From Pseudomonas botevensis (lineage in GTDB: Bacteria > Pseudomonadota > Gammaproteobacteria > Pseudomonadales > Pseudomonadaceae): a stretch of DNA of 64,000 bases. Below, piece after piece: positions 29,917-38,503 of this stretch. Made by a program: the position numbers and the translations under genes. The stretch is taken from positions 310,001-374,000 of the forward strand of contig NZ_JAHTKI010000001.1 of the NCBI RefSeq assembly GCF_019145475.1, given 5' to 3'. The notes under the pieces are model-generated. The model was not told the DNA's origin. It saw nothing but the letters and a program-made list of their open reading frames with translations, and made no database searches. Numbering within the stretch: the stretch's first letter is position 1; each line of letters begins with the position of its first letter.

Positions 29917-30630
29917 TTACTGATAGAGGGAGAGGTCGTCACTGGAGTCGACCTCGCCCCATGCTCCCGCGTAGGCAACAGCTTCGATCGGCACTCGCCC
30001 GGCATCGATGACCCGTTGCAGGGTGTTGGTCATGTGCATGCTGTCGCGCTGCGCCGGGGTCAGTTGCGCACGCAACCGAACGACTTCCGCCCAGCCCTCG
30101 GGCGTGAAACGCAAAAGCCCCATGTATTGGCCCTGAACGTCCTCCACCGACTGCGGCTTGTTGCCGATCTCGGCCAGGGTGTTGGCGTCGGTCAGGCGGA
30201 ATGTCTCGGCATCCAGCAAGGGGTCGCCGAAACGGTCAGTCCACAATTGCAGCCAATCCGGATCGTAGGTAACGGCCAGCGTGGCCGTGCTGTTCATCAG
30301 CGACTGAACGGCCGTCGGGCTGTAGAAAATATCCGAATAGCTGACGATGCACGGCTGGTCCTGTAGCCAGGCCTCGGCGCACGCCAGTGACGAAACCATG
30401 TTGGTGTCTGCCCAGCGCGGGTTATGAAACTCGCTCAGACCACGATCCGCCAGCCGTTCGCGCTTGTAGCCGGTTACCACCGCGATGTCGTGGATACCCG
30501 CTGCGCGCAGCGATTCCAGTTGCCACTCCAGCAGCGGTTTGCCGCGCAGCTCGACCAGGCACTTGGGGCGCTCATCCGTGAGGCTTTTCATGCGACTGCC
30601 ACGTCCGGCAGCCAGAATAATGGCTTTCAC
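29917..30630 (-). CDS. Nucleotidyltransferase, Cj1416-like CTP:phosphoglutamine cytidylyltransferase
   Basis: 237 residues from a GTG at 30630 that overlaps the upstream stop in GTGA, so it is translationally coupled; longer frames are artefacts. The N-terminus VKAIILAAGRGSRMKSL with DERPKCLVEL is the NTP-transferase signature, with SDIFYS as the likely metal-binding region. In C. jejuni, Cj1416 joins CTP and L-glutamine phosphate to CDP-L-glutamine in O-methyl-phosphoramidate synthesis. Its place right after the kinase and amidohydrolase genes, in the C. jejuni order, supports that role over a general sugar or choline nucleotidyltransferase. Last gene of the operon. Confidence 0.82.
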   Translation of the reverse strand: MKAIILAAGRGSRMKSLTDERPKCLVELRGKPLLEWQLESLRAAGIHDIAVVTGYKRERLADRGLSEFHNPRWADTNMVSSLACAEAWLQDQPCIVSYSDIFYSPTAVQSLMNSTATLAVTYDPDWLQLWTDRFGDPLLDAETFRLTDANTLAEIGNKPQSVEDVQGQYMGLLRFTPEGWAEVVRLRAQLTPAQRDSMHMTNTLQRVIDAGRVPIEAVAYAGAWGEVDSSDDLSLYQ

Positions 30631-31247
30631 TTCACTTCTATCCCATGGTTTTTCGAGCGAGGCTCGTTGAACAGCCGCTGTATTCGCTGAATGTCGTGCG
30701 CCGCAAATTCGGCCTCGCGCTCGGGGTGCCACATCCAGCCTTGCCAGGGCCGGTGCAGATGCCGGATCGCTTCGATTTCCCCGTCCTCGCTGTGCGCCAG
30801 CACTTCAAAGTCCTGAGGGCAGCCATCCAGAGCGAGGCTGTGATAGCTGTTCACTTCTGCTTCGATTTGCCCAGACAGTTGATGACGAGTTCGCACATGG
30901 CCGGCTACCGGTTTCAGCCCGCCGCCTGACCAGTGCGCCAGCATCTGCATGCCCCGGCAGATACCGAGAACAGGCAACGCTTGAGCGCAGGCATGCTCCA
31001 GCAGCCCGGCTTCGGTGACGTCGCGGGCCGGGCACTGACCGATGTCGTTACCCCCGGAAAGCACCAGGGCCTGTGGCGCTACCGCCGTGAGCCATTGCTC
31101 GAGGGGCAGCCGAGGCTCGTTGGGCACCGGCACCGGCATGAACCCGGCCGCCAACAGAAAACTGACCAGGCGCTGGTCCAGTGCATCGCGGCGTTCGCCG
31201 CGATCCGGGTGCAGATCCACGCGCTGGCTGACCGCGATCACCTTCAT
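30627..31247 (-). CDS. Class I glutamine amidotransferase, Cj1417-like CDP-glutamine hydrolase
   Basis: 206 residues from the ATG at 31247, which overlaps the previous stop in ATGA and has GGAGA upstream. Triad: Cys97 in LGICRGMQML, His174 and Glu176 in WHPERE. In C. jejuni, Cj1417 cleaves CDP-L-glutamine to cytidine diphosphoramidate and glutamate. Puu-type gamma-glutamyl hydrolases share this fold, but the tight coupling with a PEP-synthase-like kinase and a cytidylyltransferase favours the phosphoramidate role. Both ends overlap neighbours by 4 bases. Confidence 0.82.
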   Translation of the reverse strand: MKVIAVSQRVDLHPDRGERRDALDQRLVSFLLAAGFMPVPVPNEPRLPLEQWLTAVAPQALVLSGGNDIGQCPARDVTEAGLLEHACAQALPVLGICRGMQMLAHWSGGGLKPVAGHVRTRHQLSGQIEAEVNSYHSLALDGCPQDFEVLAHSEDGEIEAIRHLHRPWQGWMWHPEREAEFAAHDIQRIQRLFNEPRSKNHGIEVK

Positions 31248-33559
31248 GCCATCATCTCCACTCGGCGCCCCGGACAATCCAGGTGCAGGAAGTCCGCTGT
31301 CGACCAGCGTCGGTAGAGCACCTCGCCCGCGCCGATGACCGCCGGCAGGCCGAGTTCACCCGCACGGATCGCCATGTGCGAGTTGGCGCCGCCCCAGGCG
31401 GTAATCAACCCGGCGATCGGGTAGGCGAACAGCCAGTCGAAGCCTGGGTCCGCATTGGGAATGCAGACAATGGCCCCGGCGAGTTTTTCCCGGTCATCGC
31501 ATTGCACCACGGGTGCGGTGACGCGTTTCTGGGTGATGAAATTCGGCGCGGTCTCCGGCCACTCGAAGCTCCAGATATCCTCGGGCCGGGTAATCACCGG
31601 CGGCAGTGACACCTTGAGGGTCTCGGCGTAACGCGCCTTGCCTTGCTCGATGCTGCGCAACAGCACCTCTTTCGGATCCGCCGCCGCCACCTGCAGCTCG
31701 GTAAAGGCGCTGATGTCGCAGTAGGCCAGGTCTTCGCGGCCGATGCCGTGCTCGGCGCCTACCTGGGCGATCAACGCCAGGGCATCGGAGAGGTTGCGGG
31801 TGAAATGAAACTTGGCCAGTTCCCGAAGTTCGATGCCGTTTTGCAGGAAATCCAGCAAACCCACCGGGTCCGGCTCCAGGCCATGGGCCTCCAGCAATTT
31901 CACGATCTCGCGCATCTGCGGCAGCGTCAGCGAAAACGGCCGAAGGGGTTCCGGCGCGGCAGGGCGTTGATCCCAGTCGAAGTAAAGCTGCGGCGCCTCA
32001 TCGTAACGAGGTGACAGGATGTCGTAGGTGCCCGGCCGCAAATGCCCGTAGCGCGCCAGGAATGCCGTCTTGTCGAGGCTCGCCCGGTCGCGTGCCAACT
32101 GGCCGCTGACCGTGGAAACACTGGCCATGAACGCATCGTAGTCCGCTTGCGAAAACACCCCCACGCTCACCAGGGATCTGAGCATCTGTACCGCCACGAA
32201 ACCCGCGCGGGCGAGGCCGGCGAAGGGCAGGGTGCCGTAGCGTTTCGCATCTTCCAGCAGCCAGTAAATACGTTCCAGGGGATCGGCGCCGGACGTCAGC
32301 AGCTCTTCGCGACGGGCATTGAGTACATCGAGCTTGCTGGCATCGCTGCGCCACAGCCCGTCCTTTGGATGCACGATCCGGTTGGTCAGCTTGCGCAGGC
32401 TGGTGCTGATCGCCTCCAGTTCCTGCCCGGAAAAGCCTGCGCTGGCCAAACGCTCCAGTTGTTGCGACAGGTCCAGGGTGTAGCAGGAGAAAACGATCTC
32501 GAACTCCACCTTGTCGTGCAGGGTCGGCTCGGCCAGCAAGCGATCGATGTAGTAATCGACCAGCCGCCCGGCCAGCCCTTCATCGAGGTCCGCCGGAATG
32601 AAAGAGTTGAACGACAGGCGCACATCGATATACGGCAATCCGAAAAAGTGCGGCATCAGCGGAAAGCTGCGCAGGTTGCGGTAGCCGTAGTTGTGGCGCT
32701 GGTAAGCCCAGATAGAGTCGGTCACCAGATCCCGATACAGCGAAAGCGCCAACGGTTTGGGACGAATGCCGATGATTTCCGCCGGGTTCCAGTCAGGCAT
32801 CACGCCATAGACCGTGCGCTGGCCGATCAGGAATGGGTGCGGGCGCATACCGCGAGTCACCTTGCGCTCGATGTTTTCCAGGCGCGCACGCTGGGTTGCG
32901 TCGGACTCCGGGCCGAAAGGCAAAATCAGCGGGCGGGCCTGCAACAGCCACAAGGTTTCGCCTTCGGCTTCGCGGGTGACCGCGAACTCGCAGTCGACCG
33001 GCGCTGCGCCAAACAAGCTCAGCAGTTCTTCGAGCAAGACAACCACGGGTTCCAGCGCTGCGGGTGCCGGAACCCTGCTATGGGCCGCCTGCTGCCAGAG
33101 TCGGCCACCCATGCCGCCGGTGACCGATGCCGTGTCGCTGCCTTCTGACCAGTTCACCACCCGATACGGCGCACAGGTGTTCGGGTCATGGGAGAAGGCA
33201 ACGCCTGCGCGAACCACGTTGCACAGCATCGGCTGGATCAGGATTTCGTCGGCCGGGTACACCTCGCCATAGCTGGCGATGACCTGTTCAATGGCCGCTT
33301 CCAGCCCTGCCTCATCGACATTCGCAATCGACAGGAAAGCGCCCGCGAAGGACGCCTGGGTGCTGTCCTCGCGTCCGCAACTGGAGCGGACGATCCACGG
33401 CGCGGCGGGCAGTTGCCCCTGTACGCGTGCGGCACAGGCTTGCCGATCCGCTTGCCAGTCCGCCACGGTGAACGCCAGCAGCGGAGCAATCCGGGCCGAT
33501 GCGAGCCGCCCTTGCAGGGACGACAACGTGCCGGCCTTGGTTGAGAAATGCAGCGCCAT
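31244..33559 (-). CDS. PEP-synthase-like kinase, Cj1418-like L-glutamine kinase
   Basis: 771 residues. N-terminal ATP-binding region like pyruvate phosphate dikinase (WIVRSSCGREDS near 55-66, SFAGAFLS, then WLLQARPL near 227); a long central part of unclear fold; and a C-terminal swivelling phosphohistidine domain with GGANSHMAIRAGELGLPAVI, placing the catalytic histidine at about residue 728. There is no pyruvate/PEP TIM barrel, so it is not a true PEP synthase. This architecture is that of Cj1418, which phosphorylates the amide nitrogen of glutamine, the first step to phosphoramidate. Rifampin phosphotransferase-like enzymes share the layout but not this neighbourhood. Confidence 0.85.
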   Translation of the reverse strand: MALHFSTKAGTLSSLQGRLASARIAPLLAFTVADWQADRQACAARVQGQLPAAPWIVRSSCGREDSTQASFAGAFLSIANVDEAGLEAAIEQVIASYGEVYPADEILIQPMLCNVVRAGVAFSHDPNTCAPYRVVNWSEGSDTASVTGGMGGRLWQQAAHSRVPAPAALEPVVVLLEELLSLFGAAPVDCEFAVTREAEGETLWLLQARPLILPFGPESDATQRARLENIERKVTRGMRPHPFLIGQRTVYGVMPDWNPAEIIGIRPKPLALSLYRDLVTDSIWAYQRHNYGYRNLRSFPLMPHFFGLPYIDVRLSFNSFIPADLDEGLAGRLVDYYIDRLLAEPTLHDKVEFEIVFSCYTLDLSQQLERLASAGFSGQELEAISTSLRKLTNRIVHPKDGLWRSDASKLDVLNARREELLTSGADPLERIYWLLEDAKRYGTLPFAGLARAGFVAVQMLRSLVSVGVFSQADYDAFMASVSTVSGQLARDRASLDKTAFLARYGHLRPGTYDILSPRYDEAPQLYFDWDQRPAAPEPLRPFSLTLPQMREIVKLLEAHGLEPDPVGLLDFLQNGIELRELAKFHFTRNLSDALALIAQVGAEHGIGREDLAYCDISAFTELQVAAADPKEVLLRSIEQGKARYAETLKVSLPPVITRPEDIWSFEWPETAPNFITQKRVTAPVVQCDDREKLAGAIVCIPNADPGFDWLFAYPIAGLITAWGGANSHMAIRAGELGLPAVIGAGEVLYRRWSTADFLHLDCPGRRVEMMA

Positions 33560-33565
33560 CGGACG

Positions 33566-34315
33566 TTATCTCAGTTGCGCGACCCAGATGTTCGTCGAAT
33601 ACGGGATCTGGATCGAAGGCGTGCCGAGGCTTTGCAGGTAGTCGTCGATGGCGTCGATCACTTCATGGAAGTTCGCACCGGCCTGACGCTCCAGGGTCGC
33701 GTGCGAACGCCAGGCTTCCAGGCACTCCGCAATCGTCTGCTCATGGATGACTCGCGCGTCCAGATGCACCACCGGGCCGAACAGTTCGCTGGCGTCGATC
33801 ACGGCCGTCTGGTCTTCACGACGGGTGCCGTAGCCGTAACCTGCTACGCGCTCCTTGATGATGGCTTCGATCCGCGCCTGGATCGGGTCGTCCAGGTGAC
33901 GGTGGTTCCACATGCAGGCGAACCAGCCGCGTGGCTTGAGGATGCGCGCGGTTTCCTTGAGCGCTTGCTGACGGTCGCAGACGTTGAAGGAACTGCCGAA
34001 CGTGACCATATCGAACGCTTGCGAGGCTTGCCCGGTGACTTCGCCGGTGCCTTCGTGCCAATTCACGTTGCCCAGGTCGGCGGTACGTTTGATGCCGTTG
34101 GCGCGCATGGCGTCGTTGGGCTCGACCGCGATCACGTCCAGGCCACGCGCGGCCAGCATCAGCGTCAGGTGCGCGACACCGGCGCCGACGTCGCAGAATT
34201 TGTCGCCCTGCTCGGCGCCTGCGATCGAAAGCATGGCGTCGATGGCGGCGTCGGCGTAGTCAGGACGCTTCAAGTAAGCATCGGCCAGGGTGGTGTAATC
34301 CCATTCGGTTTTCAT
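33566..34315 (-). CDS. Class I SAM-dependent methyltransferase of the phosphoramidate operon
   Basis: 249 residues. SAM-binding motif I is FCDVGAGVAHLTLMLAA with the acidic end VIAVEPNDAM; motif II-like DMVTFGSSFNVCD and ILKPRGWFACMWNHR follow. Its start overlaps the upstream kinase stop in ATGA and it ends 6 bases before the glutamine kinase gene. C. jejuni carries two methyltransferase genes (Cj1419, Cj1420) in the same place, predicted to O-methylate the phosphoramidate. Only one is present here. The substrate is inferred from context. Confidence 0.82.
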   Translation of the reverse strand: MKTEWDYTTLADAYLKRPDYADAAIDAMLSIAGAEQGDKFCDVGAGVAHLTLMLAARGLDVIAVEPNDAMRANGIKRTADLGNVNWHEGTGEVTGQASQAFDMVTFGSSFNVCDRQQALKETARILKPRGWFACMWNHRHLDDPIQARIEAIIKERVAGYGYGTRREDQTAVIDASELFGPVVHLDARVIHEQTIAECLEAWRSHATLERQAGANFHEVIDAIDDYLQSLGTPSIQIPYSTNIWVAQLR

Positions 34316-34890
34316 GCGGTAGTCCTTTCAATCAGTGTATTGACTAAATGTTCTGCAAGTTCTTGTGCGGAGCGGTGGGCGTCGAATTCAACCCGGCAAT
34401 CCGCCGCTTGTGGCTCGTCGACGGGCAGGTCGAGCCCGGCGACATTCTGCAGTTCGCCCGCATCGAATCGACGGTAGATTCCCTTGGGATCCCGGCGGCG
34501 CAACTCTTCCACCGGCACCCTCAAATAAATTTCGAAGTAGCCGGGGAGATGGCTGCGGTTCCATTCGTGGACTTCACGAAACAGCGAAATGGTCGCGATA
34601 ACCACCGTTTGCCCCTGTGCCGCGATCATTCGGCAGAGGTGGGCGTATTGCATCGCCAGTGCCAATCGGCCTTCGCGGCCATGGTTTTGTGAGCTGGCTG
34701 CCGCCGCGCCGAATACCTCGCGCAATTCGTCGCCATCCAGCATCACGACCGATTGGCCGTGGCTTCGCAGTCTGGCAACGAGTTCGCGAGCGAGGGTCGA
34801 CTTGCCCGCTCCTGAAAGGCCGGTGATCCAAATTACCTGTCCGCCGGGGTCACATTTCATATTGGTCTGACTTGGTTCAGTGTGAGTCAT
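34312..34890 (-). CDS. APS-kinase-like protein, Cj1415-like cytidine diphosphoramidate kinase
   Basis: 192 residues from the ATG at 34890; a GTG at 34920 would add ten residues, and neither start has a strong ribosome binding site. P-loop GLSGAGKST at 24-32, then VMLDGDELREVFG (CysC has LDGD at this place) and ISLFREVHEWNRSHLPGYFE. It is a CysC homologue without CysD or CysN nearby, so sulfate assimilation is unlikely. In C. jejuni, Cj1415 phosphorylates the 3'-hydroxyl of cytidine diphosphoramidate, the role proposed here. It overlaps the methyltransferase start by 4 bases. Confidence 0.82.
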   Translation of the reverse strand: MTHTEPSQTNMKCDPGGQVIWITGLSGAGKSTLARELVARLRSHGQSVVMLDGDELREVFGAAAASSQNHGREGRLALAMQYAHLCRMIAAQGQTVVIATISLFREVHEWNRSHLPGYFEIYLRVPVEELRRRDPKGIYRRFDAGELQNVAGLDLPVDEPQAADCRVEFDAHRSAQELAEHLVNTLIERTTA

Positions 34891-34933
34891 GGCGTGTTGA
34901 ACCTTGCTCAGGATCAACACGCTTTATCTGTTT

Positions 34934-36100
34934 TCAGTCCCGCTCGGTGATATTGCCAAAGGAGTCGATAGTTGACTGGCAATACATCGATTCATGCTGG
35001 TTTTCGATCAGGTCGTGAAACACATCCTGCGGTAACGGCAAGTTGCTGTACTGCGTTTCGTAGAACTTCTTGTAGATGAAATAACTGTCTGCAGGGGTCA
35101 ACAGACTGAATCCTAGGGCCAACTCTTTAAGTTCTTCGCTGTTCTTGGCAATGGGCAGCAAATTGTTCATTTGCTGGAGCCAGATATCGACCGTGGGATT
35201 GTTCTGTTCGGTGGTCGGAACGTAATAGATGGGCAGCTTGCCCGAGTTGAGCATGAACGAAACACCGCCGGTGGATGCATCGGTAATGATCGTGTCGCAC
35301 TGCTGGTAGAACGCGGTGCTGCTGGTGCCGGGCTTGTCGAGGGTGATCCAGTCGTAAGCGGCAAGCTGACTGCACAAGTCTTTAAGAGTCGGATGCGCAA
35401 GGTCGGTCATGTAAGGGCGCAGGATGAATTTCGCATGGGCAACCTGCGACTTCACGGCGTTGATCACGACTTGCAGGTTTTCGTACAGGGATGCGCCGCC
35501 GGGGCAGATGCCCAATTGTGTCGGCAGGAGCCCGACAACATAGTCACCGGATGTTTTGTTGGACGCGGGGGCAACATCAAAGAACCCTGGAATCTTGACG
35601 GGCAGGGTTGCGACCGGAGTCGTCTTGCGCATGTCCGAGCGCAATGCGATGCCGTCGGCAATCAGGCATTTCAGCTTCTTTCTGTCGACTCTGTAGCGCT
35701 GCAGGCCGGTTTTGACCAGATCAAAACCCGATCGGGATGACGCAATGACCACGTCCCAATAGGACGTCAGTTCGGAGTAGTAATACTCGTCCTTGGTGGG
35801 CATCCCGACGTTGCCGTGGGTAATGAAAATGCCGAAGTTGGAATCGTCGAGGAGGCGGCCCACCCAGGCATCGTTGGAGATAACGATTTCAGATGCCAGG
35901 TTCGAGAATACCTCCACGCCCACCTGCTCGACCGGGTAATCCAGTATTTCTTCAGCTTCCTGCCTGCTCAGGCCGGTCTGGTCTGTTTGCAATACGATGC
36001 AGTTGTAGGTGTTGCGCAGGGAGTTGAGTGCCGGGATCAGGTACTCGAGATACGTCTTGCCACCGCTTTTTACATTGTTGATGAGATAAACGTTTTTCAT
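34934..36100 (-). CDS. CDP-glycerol glycerophosphotransferase-like transferase, first gene of phosphoramidate operon
   Basis: 388 residues from the ATG at 36100. No signal or membrane segment. N-terminus MKNVYLINNVKSGGKTYLEY looks like the first Rossmann domain of a GT-B transferase. The C-terminal half has TIITDASTGGVSFML then KLPIYYVP, matching the donor-site pattern of CDP-glycerol/teichoic-acid phosphotransferases (ITDYSS...PIIFY). It starts the operon, 43 bases before the kinase gene. It could move the methyl-phosphoramidate group to an acceptor, or build the acceptor itself. Base composition is lower in GC than the core genes. The family match is moderate. Confidence 0.65.
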   Translation of the reverse strand: MKNVYLINNVKSGGKTYLEYLIPALNSLRNTYNCIVLQTDQTGLSRQEAEEILDYPVEQVGVEVFSNLASEIVISNDAWVGRLLDDSNFGIFITHGNVGMPTKDEYYYSELTSYWDVVIASSRSGFDLVKTGLQRYRVDRKKLKCLIADGIALRSDMRKTTPVATLPVKIPGFFDVAPASNKTSGDYVVGLLPTQLGICPGGASLYENLQVVINAVKSQVAHAKFILRPYMTDLAHPTLKDLCSQLAAYDWITLDKPGTSSTAFYQQCDTIITDASTGGVSFMLNSGKLPIYYVPTTEQNNPTVDIWLQQMNNLLPIAKNSEELKELALGFSLLTPADSYFIYKKFYETQYSNLPLPQDVFHDLIENQHESMYCQSTIDSFGNITERD

Positions 36101-36461
36101 TATAAGAGCGTGCGTCCAGTGTTTGCTGTGGCAAAACAATGTTTAAACAATAAGCGCGCGGGTAAGTACAGAATTTATGATGTCCGGGCGCAGTATTAAT
36201 AAAGTCTTCATGGCCAACTGTATTGGGTTGGTTGTTTATGAAGGCGGGAATGTATTAAGTATGCTGAACCCGGCCGGGTGAAGAGATCTTGTCCATGATG
36301 TGCCGCTTCCATTGATGACTTTAAAATTTAAGCCGTAACTAAAATGTTGATGCTCAACGCAGAGCGCCGTCGTTATATCACACATTGGCGAATGGCTATC
36401 AGTGCGCGGGGTGTTTATTTTCACTCCGTGAGCACGCCGGCAAATGAGGTTTGCGTGCGAT
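36101..36461. other. AT-rich intergenic region upstream of the phosphoramidate operon
   Basis: 361 bases without a credible gene. It must contain the promoter of the leftward operon. GTTTAAAC at 36141-36148 is a perfect palindrome about 40 bases before the first start. No clear -35/-10 pair with correct spacing was found. It also lies just after the stop of comM, so comM transcripts run into it. Confidence 0.5.
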
Positions 36462-37955
36462 TTATTGCGTCGCCGGCCGATATTGCAGGGCCTCGGCCAG
36501 ATGCTCACGCGTGATCGCATCGACTTGTTCAAGATCGGCCAGTGTTCGGGCGACCTTGAGCAAGCGATGCGCCGAACGCAGCGACAGGGTCAGCCGCTCG
36601 CATGCTGACTCCAGCCAGGCTTCATCGGCTGTGGATAACTTGCAATGCTTGCGCAGCTTCGGCAGGTCGAGGAATGCGTTGGCGCAACCCTGACGCTTCT
36701 GCTGGCATTCCCTGGCCTCGGCGACTTGCGCTGCCGCGCTGGCGCTGTCTTCTCCCGGTTTGACCGTCGGATTCAATGCGGTGGTTTCCCGTGCAACCGT
36801 CAGGTGCAGATCGATCCGGTCGAGCAGTGGTCCCGACAGTTTGTTTCGGTAGCGCTGCACCATGTCCGGCGTGCAGGAGCAGCGCCCTGTCGGCTCACCA
36901 AGATATCCACAGGGGCAGGGATTCATCGCGGCTACCAGTTGGAATCTTGCCGGAAAGCGCACCCGCTCCTTGGCCCGGGAAATGACGATATGCCCGGACT
37001 CCAGTGGTTCGCGCAGAACCTCCAGCACCTTGCGATCAAACTCCGGAAGCTCATCGAGGAACAGCACGCCATGGTGGGCGAGGGTGATTTCGCCGGGTTG
37101 CGGTTTCGCGCTGCCGCCGACCAGCGCCGGTCCCGATGCCGAGTGGTGCGGTTGCCGGAAGGGCCGCTGCGGCCAATGGGTCAGAGGCGCGCCGCTGGCG
37201 ACGGATTGAATTGCCGCCACCTCCAGCGCTTCGCCCTCGGCCAGCGGCGGCAACAACCCCGGCAAGCGACTGGCGAGCAATGTCTTGCCCGTTCCCGGTG
37301 GCCCGCTGAACAGCAGGTTATGCGCACCCGCTGCTGCGATCAGCAGCGCGCGTTTGGCCGCCAGTTGACCCTGTACTTCGTTGAGATCGGGGTAAGGTTT
37401 GGCGGCATGGATCAAGCCGTCCGAGACATAAGGCTCGACCGGCGTATGCCCGTTGAAGTGGGCCACCGCTTGCAGCAGGTGATCCACCGCGATCACCTTC
37501 AATCCCGACGCCAGACAGGCCTCCTCGGCATTCGCCCGTGGCACCACCAGCGTTCGCCCGGCCTTGCGCGCGGCCAGCGCCGCCGGCAACACCCCGCGCA
37601 CTGGCCGCACCGCCCCGGAGAGCGCCAGTTCACCCAGGCACTCCACCTCATCCAGCGTCAGACATGGCACCTGCACACTGGCCGACAGAATCCCCAGCGC
37701 AATCGCCAGATCAAACCGCCCGCCATCCTTGGGCAGATCCGCCGGCGCCAGATTCAAGGTGATCCGCCGCGCGGGAAACTGCAGCCCGGAATTGATGATC
37801 GCGCTGCGCACCCGATCCTTGCTCTCCTTCACCGCCGCCTCGGGCAGGCCGACCATGGTCAGCGAGGGCAGACCATTGGCCAGATGGACTTCGACAGTGA
37901 CGGCGGGGGCATCCACGCCAACCTGGGCGCGGCTGTGGACAATGGAGAGGGACAT
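36462..37955 (-). CDS. comM: YifB/ComM-family Mg-chelatase-like AAA+ ATPase
   Basis: 497 residues from the ATG at 37955 (AAGGAA before it). N-terminal Lon-protease-like fold (MSLSIVHSRAQVGVDAPAVTVEVHLANGLP), Walker A GPPGTGKTLLASRLPG, Walker B HHGVLFLDELPEF, and a cysteine motif in MNPCPCGYLGEPTGRCSCTPD. ComM is a branch-migration helicase that helps integrate DNA taken up by transformation. It is the core gene at the right of the phosphoramidate insert. Confidence 0.94.
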   Translation of the reverse strand: MSLSIVHSRAQVGVDAPAVTVEVHLANGLPSLTMVGLPEAAVKESKDRVRSAIINSGLQFPARRITLNLAPADLPKDGGRFDLAIALGILSASVQVPCLTLDEVECLGELALSGAVRPVRGVLPAALAARKAGRTLVVPRANAEEACLASGLKVIAVDHLLQAVAHFNGHTPVEPYVSDGLIHAAKPYPDLNEVQGQLAAKRALLIAAAGAHNLLFSGPPGTGKTLLASRLPGLLPPLAEGEALEVAAIQSVASGAPLTHWPQRPFRQPHHSASGPALVGGSAKPQPGEITLAHHGVLFLDELPEFDRKVLEVLREPLESGHIVISRAKERVRFPARFQLVAAMNPCPCGYLGEPTGRCSCTPDMVQRYRNKLSGPLLDRIDLHLTVARETTALNPTVKPGEDSASAAAQVAEARECQQKRQGCANAFLDLPKLRKHCKLSTADEAWLESACERLTLSLRSAHRLLKVARTLADLEQVDAITREHLAEALQYRPATQ

Positions 37956-38102
37956 GGTCGTTCCTTGAATTGAATCGGGGGGCCGCTTCCTGCGGGTTTT
38001 TGAAGGATAGTTGGGAGAGCGGATGTTGAAGGAGCAGTGCGGGGGTAAAACTTCACTGGATGTTGCCAAGGCGCTTCCCCCTAAGTTTTTATAGGGGCCT
38101 CG

Positions 38103-38300
38103 CTAGACTTCATCTTGGGGATTTTTCACTCGACTTCCTTCCCCTGCCAGCCAACCATTCGGTTCGAGTTCTTTACCGCACTTGGTCGCTACCTCAATAA
38201 AACGACGCTGATTGGCGGATAGATGTCCAGTTAACCGGAGTGCTTCAACATGATATCCAACAATCTCCTGCAGCTTTGCCCTTCTCTTTTTGTCTTTCAT
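38103..38300 (-). CDS. 65-residue hypothetical protein
   Basis: Charged small protein starting MKDKKRRAKLQEIVGYHVEA, with GAGG 6 bases before the ATG. The middle is helical (RLTGHLSANQRRFIEVATKCGKEL), the C-terminus polar. No family recognised. It lies in the variable patch between comM and ubiK, so accessory. Confidence 0.6.
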   Translation of the reverse strand: MKDKKRRAKLQEIVGYHVEALRLTGHLSANQRRFIEVATKCGKELEPNGWLAGEGSRVKNPQDEV

Positions 38301-38503
38301 TAAGGCCTCGATTTGTGGTGGTGGATGTTTTGTTGGTCACCTTAGTATTAGGAGGACAAGTCGCGTAATCAGGCGCAGGCGCCGGTTTTTGTAGGGATAT
38401 GCCCTAATAGTCGTAGGAGGCCGGCGAAAGGGTTTCGACGGTCTTGTATCCCGGAGTCGGATGCTCCAGTTTGGCCGCTTGGTGCAGCCTCTGGAGGCGA
38501 AAA

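Noticed and set aside
30627..31247. The amidotransferase as PuuD of the putrescine pathway
   Set aside because: It is translationally coupled to the PEP-synthase-like kinase and the cytidylyltransferase, not to polyamine genes; the Cj1417 role fits better.
36095..36105. TATAAT overlapping the first codon of the transferase gene as a leaderless promoter
   Set aside because: No -35 hexamer at the correct distance; probably coincidence in an AT-rich stretch.
38300..38503. A HigB toxin gene before the HigA antitoxin
   Set aside because: Plus-strand frames in this stretch show none of the HigB/RelE motifs and are interrupted; no toxin call is justified.
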